From positions 1 to 64,000 of the forward strand of contig JAGNEZ010000011.1 of NCBI GenBank assembly GCA_018003015.1: a stretch of DNA of 64,000 nt. Reading direction: 5' to 3'. The notes below the pieces were generated by a model. It was not told where the DNA came from. It ran no database searches and saw nothing but the letters and a program-made list of their open reading frames with translations. Origin of the DNA: Phycisphaerae bacterium. Lineage in GTDB: Bacteria > Planctomycetota > Phycisphaerae > UBA1845 > PWPN01. This document shows positions 8,736 to 17,049 of the stretch, in pieces. Position numbers and translations under genes: made by a program. Position 1 is the first letter of the stretch, and every line of letters starts with the position of its first letter.

Positions 8736-9320
8736 ATGTTGAGTCGAAAATGGTTGTTGGCGATTCCGGTGGGAGCGTTGATGGTTTTCTCGTTGGCTCT
8801 GGCCCAGGATCCCGGGCGAGGTGGCCCTGGTCCTGGTGCTGGAGCGGCTCCCGGTCCGGGTCAGCCGCCGGCTTTCGGGGGTTTTGATCCTGCGCAGTGG
8901 CGTGAGCGGATGTCGAAGATGATGCAGGACCAGCTGGGGGCCAGCGACGACGAGTGGAAAGTGTTGTATCCCAAGATTGAGAAGGTTCAGACGACCCAGC
9001 GAGAGTCTTTTGGTGGTTTTGGGATGATGGGTTTCGGTCGCCGTCCTGGCGGCGGCCCAGGCGGCCCTGGTGGGGGCCCCGGTGGGCCTGGTGGCATGGG
9101 CAACCAGCAGCTCAGCAAGGTGGCCCAGGCTCAGACAGACCTGCGGGCCCTGCTGGACAAGAAGGATGCCGGCGCGACGGACATTGCCGGCAAGCTGGCC
9201 GCCTATCGCGAAGCCCGCGAGAAGGCTCGCACGGAAGTACAAGCCGCCCAGAAGAGCCTGAAGGAGCTTGTGACGCAGCGTCAGGAAGCCGTTCTCGTGC
9301 TGATGGGCGTTCTGGAGTAA
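8736..9320 (+). CDS. secreted glycine-rich protein, Spy/CpxP-like (paralogue 1)
   Basis: 194 residues from the ATG at 8736, with a strong site (AAAGGAG) just before it. Residues 1-24 form a signal peptide (LLAIPVGALMVFSLALAQ). A short Gly/Pro tract follows, then a helical block with 'QLGASDDEWKVLYPKIEKVQ', a GGPGGGPGGPGG tract, and a second helical block ending VTQRQEAVLVLMGVLE. The paired helices and the closing LTxxQ-like motif recall Spy/CpxP periplasmic chaperones; this is inference from pattern. The protein at 10099-11136 has the same layout, with matching helices around a much longer glycine tract. The two flank a sigma-factor gene. Confidence 0.7.
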   Translation: MLSRKWLLAIPVGALMVFSLALAQDPGRGGPGPGAGAAPGPGQPPAFGGFDPAQWRERMSKMMQDQLGASDDEWKVLYPKIEKVQTTQRESFGGFGMMGFGRRPGGGPGGPGGGPGGPGGMGNQQLSKVAQAQTDLRALLDKKDAGATDIAGKLAAYREAREKARTEVQAAQKSLKELVTQRQEAVLVLMGVLE

Positions 9321-9416
9321 GCCGACGTTCGGCGGGGTGGTTTGAAGGCAAGCCGCGTTCCGGAGCGCGGCTTGGGGAGTGTGGGGTGTGCGCCGCTTGT
9401 CTTGCGAGACGGGTTG

Positions 9417-9998
9417 ATGGCTGACTGGGCCGACACAACACGCATGCTTGGTCGAGGCGGGCGAGCGACGATTCGCGCTCTGATCGAGTTTCACGCCGAC
9501 TATCTGTTTGGCATCGCCCGGGCGTTAGCCGTTGATGCCGCGGATGCTGAGGAGCTGGTGCGGGGGGCGCTGGCCTGTTGCCTGGAAAGCGGTTTTCGCC
9601 CGGGGGTTGCGATTCGGACATCGCTGCTGGCCGCGCTGGTGCGTGAGGCGTGCGGGACTCGCCCGGCTCCATCGCGTTGCATATCGTCAACCGGTCTGGC
9701 GAAGGGGGTGACCCGTGTTCCCGTGGGTCAGGCCGCGGAGTGTGCCGGGACCGTCGTTGCCGAGTCTCGGCCGGGTTTGTCGGCGGTCCTTCGTGACCTG
9801 GCGATGGAGCATCGCATCGTCGTTGTTCTGCGGGAGCTGGCAGGGATGACGTACGAGGAGATGGCCTGCACCCTGCAGGTTCCGCAGGCGACCGTGGAGG
9901 TCCGTCTTCGTGAAGCCCGAGAGGCGTTATCGAAGCGGGTGCTCGCCGCTTTGAGGGATCTTCCCGCCGGTCGAAGGCCTGTCTTCACGCCACCTTAA
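9417..9998 (+). CDS. ECF-like RNA polymerase sigma factor
   Basis: 193 residues from the ATG at 9417 (upstream in-frame codons to 9342 look non-coding). Region 2 is recognisable as LIEFHADYLFGIARALAVDAADAEELV, the helix that in ECF sigmas reads ...A.DLVQ. Region 4 is clear: LRDLAMEHRIVVVLRELAGM followed by the helix-turn-helix TYEEMACTLQVPQATVEVRL. The linker between them is long, and region 2 lacks the conserved Asp-Leu-Val-Gln block, so it is divergent. No anti-sigma factor gene is adjacent. It lies between two paralogous secreted proteins, which are candidates for its regulon or for sensing its signal. Confidence 0.8.
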   Translation: MADWADTTRMLGRGGRATIRALIEFHADYLFGIARALAVDAADAEELVRGALACCLESGFRPGVAIRTSLLAALVREACGTRPAPSRCISSTGLAKGVTRVPVGQAAECAGTVVAESRPGLSAVLRDLAMEHRIVVVLRELAGMTYEEMACTLQVPQATVEVRLREAREALSKRVLAALRDLPAGRRPVFTPP

Positions 9999-10098
9999 GG
10001 TTCACCCGGCTATGTTGAGTCATGTCAGGATCGGATCCGCCCGCGTCACTTCGGAGATGAGGGTGACGGGCGGGAGAGCCTGCCGAGAGGGTCGAGTC

Positions 10099-11136
10099 TT
10101 GTTCCAGAGCAGCACAGGGTTTTTAGGTATCGTCATGGTGCTGGGGGTCCCGATTGTTGGCGTTGCCCAGGCGCCGCGGAGCAACACAGGGGTGCCGGGG
10201 TCGCAGCCCGCGCCTGATCGCGGGCCGTTTGGGGGTGGTTTCTTGCCCTTCTTCCCGGGCTTCGGGGAGGTGATGGCGTTTGGGGAGATCAAGACGCAGA
10301 TACGAGCTTCGGACGAGGAGTGGAGAGTGATTGGCCCCAAGCTGCGGCGGGTGATGTCCGCGCGACAGGCGACGGAGGCGATGCTGCTGCCAGCGGGCCC
10401 GGACGAGAGTAGTGGCCTGTTGGGTGGCCCGATGGGCCGAGGGGGGCGGGGTGGTGGCGGTTTTGGCCCGCCGGGTGGGCCGGGTTTCGGTGACGACAGC
10501 AGCTTTCAGGGTCCTGGCGGTTTCGGTCCGGGGGGTCCTGGTGGTCCCGGTGGTCCTGGTGGCCGTGGGCCTGGCGGTCGTGGTTCTGGGGGTTTTGGAC
10601 CGGGAGGTCCGGGGCCTGGTGGTTTCGGGCCTCCGGGCGGATTTGGCCCGCCTGGTGGTTTTGGGCCTCCGGGCGTTTTTGGTCCGCCTGATGGTTTTGG
10701 GCCTGCGGCTGGTTTCGCTCCGGGCGGTCGCGGTCCAGGCGGTTTTGGCCCGCCGGAGGAGCGAGGTCGGGGTGATGCGGCGGCGACACAACCCGGAGCC
10801 GCGAGCCAACCGGCGTTCGGCGGTCGTGGCGGTCGCGGCTTTGGTCGGTTTGGCCCGGGCGGTGGTCCCGGGGGTGGCGGACCGGGTGGGCCGCCGGGCG
10901 GCGGACCTCCGGGCTTCGGTGCGCGCAACATGGTGGTGATGCAGGCCCTGTTCGAACTGCAGACGGTGCTGGCGGACTCGAAGTCGACTGCGGAGCAGGT
11001 CGAGGAGAAGGTAACGGCTGTTCGCGAGGCCCGCCGCAAGGCTCGGCTTGAGCTGGAGGAGGCGGAGAAGGACCTTTTTCTGCTGCTGACTCTTGATCAA
11101 GTGGCAGTGCTGACGGAGCAGGGTTACCTGGACTGA
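10099..11136 (+). CDS. secreted glycine-rich protein, Spy/CpxP-like (paralogue 2)
   Basis: The start chosen is the TTG at 10099: it has GAGAGG 8 nt upstream and gives a normal signal peptide (GFLGIVMVLGVPIVGVAQA). ATG codons at 10012 and 10057 would add a long unlikely leader and lack good sites. A helical block (TQIRASDEEWRVIGPKLRRV) is followed by about 180 residues of GPGG, GFGPPGG and similar units, then a second helical block (LQTVLADSKSTAEQVEEK) ending LLTLDQVAVLTEQGYLD, where LTxxQ resembles the Spy/CpxP motif. It is clearly paralogous to the protein at 8736-9320. The function is probably envelope-related but unproven. Confidence 0.7.
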   Translation: MFQSSTGFLGIVMVLGVPIVGVAQAPRSNTGVPGSQPAPDRGPFGGGFLPFFPGFGEVMAFGEIKTQIRASDEEWRVIGPKLRRVMSARQATEAMLLPAGPDESSGLLGGPMGRGGRGGGGFGPPGGPGFGDDSSFQGPGGFGPGGPGGPGGPGGRGPGGRGSGGFGPGGPGPGGFGPPGGFGPPGGFGPPGVFGPPDGFGPAAGFAPGGRGPGGFGPPEERGRGDAAATQPGAASQPAFGGRGGRGFGRFGPGGGPGGGGPGGPPGGGPPGFGARNMVVMQALFELQTVLADSKSTAEQVEEKVTAVREARRKARLELEEAEKDLFLLLTLDQVAVLTEQGYLD

Positions 11137-11196
11137 TGGCGTACCCGGGGTGGCGCTGGATGCCGGTCGGCTGCCGTGTTCTTTGGAGTGTTCGCG

Positions 11197-13095
11197 ATGT
11201 GGTGCATGAAACGCACGTTCCTGAAGGGCTCGTTTGTGGTTCTGCCGTTCCTGCTTCTGTGTCTGGCGATGCCGGTGCAGGGATACGTGGATCTGGCCCC
11301 CACGCTTTCGAAGGTGGTCGGCGATTCGAAGCAGATTGCGGTGGTAGAGGTTGTCGGGTTCCATCGCGAGAAGCGCACGGTGACATTGAAACCGGTGCGC
11401 AAGCTGAAGGGGGATGCGATCGCCGGGGTGGTCAAGCATGAGGTGGCCGTTTCCCAAGGCGCAGCCATTCCGCGGCATATCATGCAGTGGGCGGATCCCG
11501 GTTCTCAGGCCGTTCTGTTCGTGTCCCGCAACACCGGGCTGGTCTGCGTCGGCCAGGGGTGGTATCAGGTTCGGTTGGCTGGAACGGATGCATGGAAACT
11601 GGGAGTCGAGCGACCGGATCTGCCGTTGGCCTATTATGGTCCGGTGTCCCGCCTGGCTGACGGCATCGAGAGCATGCTTGCCGGCAAGGATGCGGTGCTT
11701 TCGACGGTGGCCCACGGTGCTGACGAGATTGCGGCCAGTTTTGACTTGGCGCTCAACCGTGCCAGCCTGCCGGGACTGGTCAAGGTCGAGCGCATCCGGG
11801 CGAATCTGAAGATGCCGCCGATGGTGTTGGCCGCCTCGGCCAATCCTGCCTATCTGATTGGGCAGGGGCCGGTGGACGAAGCGGATCTGCCGGCGCTGAT
11901 GGAGAAGCTCAAAGCGGCCGACGCCGTGGTGCGGGCCGACTCGGCCGACGATCTCGGGTGGTTGGCCGCCAAGGCTGCCACGGCGGAGAAACCGCTGACG
12001 GCTCTGCTGGCGGATTCTGCGTCGCGTGTACGGGTATCGGCGGCGACGGCGCTGCTGCGTATTGTCCCGAAGAATGCGGACGCCCTGGTCGTCCTGAGGC
12101 AAGCGTTGGTGAGCTCCGACCACGCCACGCGTCTCCAGGCGGTGAAGGGCGTTGGCCTGGTGGGTTCAGCGGCCGCTCCCCTCATTGATGTGTTGGGCGG
12201 CTTGCTGAAAGAGGGAGACGAACCGACGCGGATTGCGGCTCTTCAGGCCATCTCGATGCTGGGCCCGGTGGCGGCGGCTCAAGTTGGGGTGGTCACCCGC
12301 CTGCTGGACGACCCGGAGTTGATGATTGATGCCGCGGACGCGCTGGGCCGGATCGGTGCCGCGGCTCGCCCGTCGCTCAGGCGCCTGGCTCAGATGCTGA
12401 CCAGCGATCAACCGGCGGTTCAGTGGGCGGCTGTGCGGGCGATGTCGCAGATCGGCGGCGAGGAGGCTCATCCGGCCGTCGACTTCATGGTCAAGAAGTT
12501 GCCCAGTGCGACCGAGGTAGAAGGCTACAACATGATGATCTACCTGGCTCTGCTGGGGCCGGTGGCCAAGGATGCGATTCCGACGATTCGCAGCGTTCGG
12601 ATCAAGAATCCGGTGCTCCCGTCGGCGACCTGCTGGGCGATCGAGTCGGACAGGAGTTTCCCATGGTTGGGCGGGGGGCGTGGTGGTCCCGGCGGCCCGG
12701 GCGGTCCTCCGGGCATGGGTGGTGGCGGAGGAGGGCCTGACTTTGCGGTTTACATCTACGAAGCCTACGTGGTCGAACTGGGTGATCGGCTTCGTCCGGC
12801 GGCCCGGCTGCTTGCCCAGAAGATCGCGGACGGGACGGCGGGGGACATTCCCGACTGGGGATACAAGATCCTGTCCTGCGGCCGGGACGAAGCTCTTGGC
12901 GTTTTCCTTCCGCTGCTGTCCGACCGCGACAAGGTGATGCGTGAGCGTGCGGTGGTGGCTCTGGGTTTTATGGGTCCATCGGCCGATGCTGCCCGAAGCC
13001 AGGTTGAGGCTGCCCTGCAGGGGGTGTCGAGCGAACGGGAGAAGAGGCTGATTGAGTGGTGTCTCCGGGAGCTGGCCCACGGCCCGCGCGGCTAG
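11197..13095 (+). CDS. secreted HEAT-repeat protein with a glycine-rich insert
   Basis: 632 residues from the ATG at 11197 (TTTGGAG about 9 nt upstream; a GTG at 11176 and an ATG at 11206 are alternatives). A signal peptide (FVVLPFLLLCLAMPVQG) is followed by an N-terminal beta-rich region of about 150 residues. From about residue 240 there are helical HEAT/PBS-lyase-type repeats such as DSASRVRVSAATALLRIVPK, ATRLQAVKGVGLVGSAAAPL and EPTRIAALQAISMLGPVAAA. Near residue 490 the repeats are broken by a GGPGGPGG-type glycine tract like those in the two secreted paralogues upstream; helical repeats resume after it. It is probably a protein-binding scaffold outside the cytoplasm. Confidence 0.8.
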   Translation: MWCMKRTFLKGSFVVLPFLLLCLAMPVQGYVDLAPTLSKVVGDSKQIAVVEVVGFHREKRTVTLKPVRKLKGDAIAGVVKHEVAVSQGAAIPRHIMQWADPGSQAVLFVSRNTGLVCVGQGWYQVRLAGTDAWKLGVERPDLPLAYYGPVSRLADGIESMLAGKDAVLSTVAHGADEIAASFDLALNRASLPGLVKVERIRANLKMPPMVLAASANPAYLIGQGPVDEADLPALMEKLKAADAVVRADSADDLGWLAAKAATAEKPLTALLADSASRVRVSAATALLRIVPKNADALVVLRQALVSSDHATRLQAVKGVGLVGSAAAPLIDVLGGLLKEGDEPTRIAALQAISMLGPVAAAQVGVVTRLLDDPELMIDAADALGRIGAAARPSLRRLAQMLTSDQPAVQWAAVRAMSQIGGEEAHPAVDFMVKKLPSATEVEGYNMMIYLALLGPVAKDAIPTIRSVRIKNPVLPSATCWAIESDRSFPWLGGGRGGPGGPGGPPGMGGGGGGPDFAVYIYEAYVVELGDRLRPAARLLAQKIADGTAGDIPDWGYKILSCGRDEALGVFLPLLSDRDKVMRERAVVALGFMGPSADAARSQVEAALQGVSSEREKRLIEWCLRELAHGPRG

Positions 13096-13150
13096 ATGGG
13101 GTGGTCCGGGTTGAGGCCGGTGCTGATTGCGGGGGTGCCGGGGGGGGGCT

Positions 13151-13169
13151 CTTGTCGCAAAAGGACAAG
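13151..13169 (+). terminator. small hairpin after the HEAT gene
   Basis: CTTGTC (13151-13156) pairs with GACAAG (13164-13169) around a 7-nt A-rich loop, 55 nt past the HEAT stop codon. It is short and has no U-tract, so it is a weak candidate. The rest of 13096-13329 holds no gene; AT-rich hexamers (TATACT at 13226 and TAGAAT at 13271) could be part of a promoter for the next gene. Confidence 0.25.
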
Positions 13170-13329
13170 TCATTTACGCAATGGGGCGTTGTCATGGGAA
13201 GCGGGCCCGGTGGTAATATGGCCGATATACTCAGGTAGGTGATGGTCCACCTCGCCGCATCCTCGATGGTAGAATAGTCGCCGTGGCTGAGGGGCGTTTG
13301 GTCGTCAGATCGAGACGGAGGTCTCAACC

Positions 13330-14166
13330 ATGTGTCCGACAGGCATGACCGCAGGCGTGTACTCTCGGGAAGCCGGACTGGCCCATGCGCGTCGGTCGAA
13401 GGCTGGGTGTTGCCGTTCGGGGTTCACGCTGATCGAGGTTCTGGTGGTGGTAGCGATCATCGCGCTGCTGATTGCGGTTCTGCTTCCATCGCTGACACGG
13501 GCTCGGGAGAATGCTCGTCGTGTGGTTTGCGAGAGCAATCTCACCCAGCTGCAGAAGGGGACGGTCTTCTATCAATCGGACTTCAAGGGCATTTTTCCGC
13601 CCCACCGCACGGCGGTCGTCGTGGGCACCAAGGGTCGCGACGATCTGGGTGAGTGGGCGTGGTTCAGGCTGCTGGAGAAGTACACCAAGTCGCCGGAGGT
13701 GCCGCATTGTCCGACGCTGGGCACGTCGACCCAGCATGATGCCGGGGTGACCTGGAATTGGGAGTACAGCCGGCTGGAGATCGGCTACGGCTACAATGCG
13801 TGGTTCCTTGGTTTGTGGAATCACACCACCGAGGACTATGGCGTGATCAAGAGTACGCCGTGGTTCCCGGAAAGCCGAGTGAAGCGGCCGTCGTCCAACA
13901 TTCTCTTCGCCGACGCCAATCCCAAGATTGACATGCAGTTTGGCGGGCAGCTCTGGTGGCCCTACATCGAGGGCGATGCCACGGAGAAGTCGACGGGTGG
14001 GACGGGGGAAGGTGTGAATGTCACCAGGCACCTGAAGATGGGCAATATCGTGTTCAACGACGGTCACTGCGAGACGCGAAGGGCCGGCACGATTAATCCG
14101 AAGAAGAAGCTCTCCAACGAGTTCCTCCAGTATTGGGATCCGCTGCTCCGTCGGATATCGAACTGA
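13330..14166 (+). CDS. prepilin-like protein with N-terminal methylation motif and H-x9-DG domain
   Basis: 278 residues. The type IV prepilin/type II pseudopilin signal is complete: a basic leader, cleavage after Gly31, Phe32 at +1, Glu at +5 ([20 protein letters not shown]), then an amphipathic helix with [17 protein letters not shown]. The globular part is large. Near the C-terminus the pattern His-x9-Asp-Gly ([13 protein letters not shown]) marks the planctomycete-type prepilin-like family. These proteins are made in many copies in the phylum and are thought to be envelope or pseudopilus components processed by a prepilin peptidase; their role is unclear. The ATG at 13330 is used, with a second in-frame ATG 15 nt later. 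Confidence 0.9.
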   Translation: MCPTGMTAGVYSREAGLAHARRSKAGCCRSGFTLIEVLVVVAIIALLIAVLLPSLTRARENARRVVCESNLTQLQKGTVFYQSDFKGIFPPHRTAVVVGTKGRDDLGEWAWFRLLEKYTKSPEVPHCPTLGTSTQHDAGVTWNWEYSRLEIGYGYNAWFLGLWNHTTEDYGVIKSTPWFPESRVKRPSSNILFADANPKIDMQFGGQLWWPYIEGDATEKSTGGTGEGVNVTRHLKMGNIVFNDGHCETRRAGTINPKKKLSNEFLQYWDPLLRRISN

Positions 14167-14568
14167 TTGTGTTGCCCGGTCCAGTGGTCGCCCGGCCTGG
14201 TCGGACCTGTGGTGTGTGGGCTTCTTCTGCCCAGCGGCCCGACGGTCGGGTTTCTCCCCCGCGTATCGACGATCCCGGTTTCTCAGCAGGATGGCGGCTC
14301 AGTCCGCGGCGTGGTCTCCTTCCGACGGAGGTGTCCGAGTCGGGTCTTCCGTGGATCTCCATCTCAGGATGTGTCATGCTGCGATGATCCGGCCGATCGG
14401 CCATATCGGGCGGATTCTCCGCCCTGATCGATCTGGCCGGCGGGATTGCGTTCGGTCCTGGGGGTACTTCTCACATTCTCGGCTTGCGGCTTCGCGGGCT
14501 TTTGCGTCGGCATGGTTCCGTTACAATGATCGTGTTTCGGACCGGGGTCATTCTTCGGGAGGAGTGTG
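14167..14568. other. intergenic region, no gene recognised
   Basis: About 400 nt with no convincing coding frame. It holds a hairpin GGGCGGA/TCCGCCC (14408-14424, 3-nt loop) that could end the prepilin transcript, and a -10-like TACAAT at 14522-14527, 47 nt before the next start. No good -35 partner was seen at the usual distance. Confidence 0.5.
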
Positions 14569-15579
14569 ATGACGGGTGGTGCGGCCTGCCGATTGACGGG
14601 TGTCTTGCTGATGTTCGGTGTGCCTGGGGCGGGTGCGAATCCTGCCCGGGCTGACGAGGAGCTGGCGATTGACCGGGACAATCTGGTCATCAGCCGGTCG
14701 GTGAGCATCAAGCCCGGGCGGTATCGGGTGCAAGATGCGGACGGCAACGGCGTTCTTCAGGTCAAGGCCGACGACGTGGTGGTGGATTTTCGGGGCGCGG
14801 TGCTGGCGGGCATGGGCATCGAAGGCACCGATCTGAGCAAGGCTGAGGGTATTGGTCTCTCGGTCAGCGGGGCCAAGAACGTTACCATTCGCAATGCCAA
14901 GGTGCACGGCTTTGCCTTCAACATCCGGGCGGTGGACTCGCCGGGGCTCGAGCTTGAAGGTTGCGATGTCAGTTACGCCAAGGCCCAGCGGATCGCGGCG
15001 GGTGGCCGGCCGATCGAGATCTGGCTTGTTCTTCGTTCCCTTGATGCCTGGCGGAGTTACGGGGCGGGCCTGTGGCTTGAATCGTGCAGGGCCAGCAGCG
15101 TCAGCCGGTGCCGGGGTACGGGGACGCAGAACGGCTTGTTGCTGGTGGACTCGGCGGAGTGGAATACCCGCTGGTTTGGCTGGGGCAAGCCGACCAAGCT
15201 CGCCTACGACGACACCGCGGGGTGGGCCAGGCTGTTTGCATCTGTGCCGCTCCATGAGCAACGCACCCGCGAGCTCAGTACCAGGCTCTGGCGGGAGGGC
15301 TTTCCGCCGGGCGTTCCGCACCATGACTTCGCCATCCTGGCCACGACCCAGGTTCGGATGCCGGCCGGCCGGTACCGACTGTCCACCTTGTCCGACGACG
15401 GCATTCGCGTGTTCTTGGATGGCAAGGAAGTGATCTCGCGCTGGAACCATCACGGGACCACGCCGGATGCGGCCGAGGTCGATGTAGCCGAGGGGGTGCA
15501 TGAGTTCATCGTGCACTACTGCCAGGAGGACGGGGCGTCGACTCTGGATTTCGGGTGGCAGAAACTGGACCAGCCATGA
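14569..15579 (+). CDS. secreted beta-helix protein with a PA14-like C-terminal domain
   Basis: 336 residues from the ATG at 14569, with GGGAGGAG just upstream (GTG at 14566 is possible). A signal peptide covers about residues 1-28. The middle part reads as a right-handed parallel beta-helix: repeated short strands such as ADDVVVDFRGAVLAG, NVTIRNAKVHGFAFNI and SPGLELEGCDVSY, seen in pectate-lyase-like and carbohydrate-binding proteins. The last 90 residues resemble PA14: ILATTQVRMPAGRYRLSTLS, DDGIRVFLDGK and a closing HEFIVHYCQEDGASTLDFGW. No catalytic residues can be named. Its stop codon overlaps the next start (ATGA, 15576-15579). Confidence 0.75.
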   Translation: MTGGAACRLTGVLLMFGVPGAGANPARADEELAIDRDNLVISRSVSIKPGRYRVQDADGNGVLQVKADDVVVDFRGAVLAGMGIEGTDLSKAEGIGLSVSGAKNVTIRNAKVHGFAFNIRAVDSPGLELEGCDVSYAKAQRIAAGGRPIEIWLVLRSLDAWRSYGAGLWLESCRASSVSRCRGTGTQNGLLLVDSAEWNTRWFGWGKPTKLAYDDTAGWARLFASVPLHEQRTRELSTRLWREGFPPGVPHHDFAILATTQVRMPAGRYRLSTLSDDGIRVFLDGKEVISRWNHHGTTPDAAEVDVAEGVHEFIVHYCQEDGASTLDFGWQKLDQP

Positions 15580-16643
15580 CTTCGCGGGAACGCATCCTGG
15601 AGGCCCTTCAGCGACGGCCGACCGATCGGCTGGCGCTGTGTGAGACCGGCTTCTGGCCGGAGACGCTCGATCGATGGCGAGGTGAGGGGTTTCCCGCCGA
15701 TGGTGATCCGGTCGACTACTTTGGTCTTGATCGCATGGCCTTCGCCAACGATCTGTTCGAGCCTGCGTTCGGGCTTCCGGAGCGGACGTTGGAGCAGACC
15801 GACGAGTACCGCGTTTATCGCGACGGTTACGGCAAGACGGTCAAGGCCTGGCTGCATTCCTCCCACACGCCGAGTATTCTCGAACCCGCCCTGACCACCT
15901 GGGACGGATGGCGGCGGCTGAAGCCGGCTCTCAAGGCCTCTGAAGACAAGTTCAACAACCCTCAAGCCGAGCGGCTTTACCGGGACGGTCGAGCGGGCGG
16001 TCATTTCCTGTCGATGACGCCGGCCGAGCCGATGTGGTTCGCGATCCAATCGGTCATGGGCTATGAGCAGGGTCTGCTGGCCATTGCCGAGCAGCCCGAG
16101 CTGATCGCGGACATGGTGGGCACGTATACCGACTACCTGCTGGGCATGATGGAGTTGTCCTGGGAGCGCGGGTATCGCTTCGATGCCCTGTGGTTCTGGA
16201 GTGATCTGTGTTACCGGGGGGGTATGCTCTTCTCGCCCGTGGCCGCCCGGCGGCTGGTACTCGATCACTGGAAGCGGCTCGGCCGATGGGCTCACGCTCG
16301 TGGGATGCCGTTCATCTTCCATTGCGACGGTCATGTCGGGCAGTTCATTCCGCTACTGATTGAAGCCGGCTGCGATGCGATTCATCCGCTCGAGGCCCGG
16401 GCGGGCAACGATGTGCGCGAGTACAAGCGGCAGTTCGGCGACCGGATCTGCCTGATCGGCAACATCAATGCTGATATCGTGGCCTCTGGCGACCGGGTCG
16501 CGATCGAGCGTGAAGTGGTCGAGAAGATCCCGGTGGCCGCCCAAGGCGGTGGGTACATCTACCACATTGACCACTCCGTGCCGCCGACCGTCTCGCTCGA
16601 TTCGTACCGATTCCTGCTGGAATGCGTGCGCAAGTGTGGTTGA
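15576..16643 (+). CDS. uroporphyrinogen decarboxylase (URO-D)-family protein
   Basis: 355 residues from the ATG at 15576. It has the URO-D superfamily TIM barrel: an N-terminal SRERILEALQRRPTDR, 'FIFHCDGHVGQFIPLLIEAG', CDAIHPLEARAGNDV, 'RICLIGNINADIVASGD' and a C-terminal GGGYIYHIDHSVPPTVS. In many environmental bacteria this branch does not make haem but belongs with corrinoid-dependent methyltransferases or uncharacterised enzymes; the HCDG and IDHSVPP motifs fit that group. It overlaps the beta-helix gene by 4 nt, so the two are coupled, which is an unusual pairing. The substrate is unknown. Confidence 0.85.
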   Translation: MTSRERILEALQRRPTDRLALCETGFWPETLDRWRGEGFPADGDPVDYFGLDRMAFANDLFEPAFGLPERTLEQTDEYRVYRDGYGKTVKAWLHSSHTPSILEPALTTWDGWRRLKPALKASEDKFNNPQAERLYRDGRAGGHFLSMTPAEPMWFAIQSVMGYEQGLLAIAEQPELIADMVGTYTDYLLGMMELSWERGYRFDALWFWSDLCYRGGMLFSPVAARRLVLDHWKRLGRWAHARGMPFIFHCDGHVGQFIPLLIEAGCDAIHPLEARAGNDVREYKRQFGDRICLIGNINADIVASGDRVAIEREVVEKIPVAAQGGGYIYHIDHSVPPTVSLDSYRFLLECVRKCG

Positions 16644-16679
16644 GGTTTCGAAAGGGCCTTGTTGTCCTCGAAAGCGATC

Positions 16680-17035
16680 ATGGATCCCATGTTGATCGAG
16701 ATCCCGGACGAGTTCGAGACCGCGGCTGACCGTCCGCGTGCCCAGGGTCGGTGATAGGCTCATCCGGAAGCCATCCGCGAGTACCGAGTGGCCGAACGTC
16801 GCGACCGCGCCGACCGCAAGCAACTCCGACGGGCCACCCGCCGGCGTTTCCGCTCAATGTCCTCCCGCTGAGTTCCGGCTCCGCGCGATACCCGACTCCG
16901 CTATGCCGCTTATGGTGCTGGTGGGCGCTTACGCCGTGGCGGTCGCGGGCTCAGGAACCGACCACGGTGGCGGAGTCTGAAAGCCGGTGCCGCAAGGCCC
17001 GGGCGAAGTTCCTGTTGCGAGAGGACATCACCCTG
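16680..17035 (+). pseudogene. decayed GNAT-family acetyltransferase (RimJ/RimL-like)
   Basis: An ATG at 16680 opens MDPMLIEIPDEFETA, the usual first strand of RimJ/RimL-type acetyltransferases, but stops at TGA TAG after 24 codons. About 270 nt later, in another frame, AQEPTTVAESESRCRKARAK and FLLREDITL (ending 17035) match the segment that follows the 'RPWMPWA' region in the same family. The sequence between has no consistent frame, and the acetyl-CoA-binding part is missing where the convergent gene at 17050 begins. The two pieces in the right order argue for one decayed gene. Confidence 0.6.
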
Positions 17036-17049
17036 GGTGAGCATCGTCG

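Noticed and set aside
10412-11039. Long open frames on both strands across the glycine-rich tract
   Set aside because: GGN/CCN repeats leave several frames free of stops. Only the plus frame with a signal peptide and paralogous helices is coherent.
10123-12123. A 666-codon minus-strand frame opposite the glycine-rich and HEAT genes
   Set aside because: Composition is Arg/Thr-rich without any fold; the opposite strand genes are supported by signal peptides and motifs.
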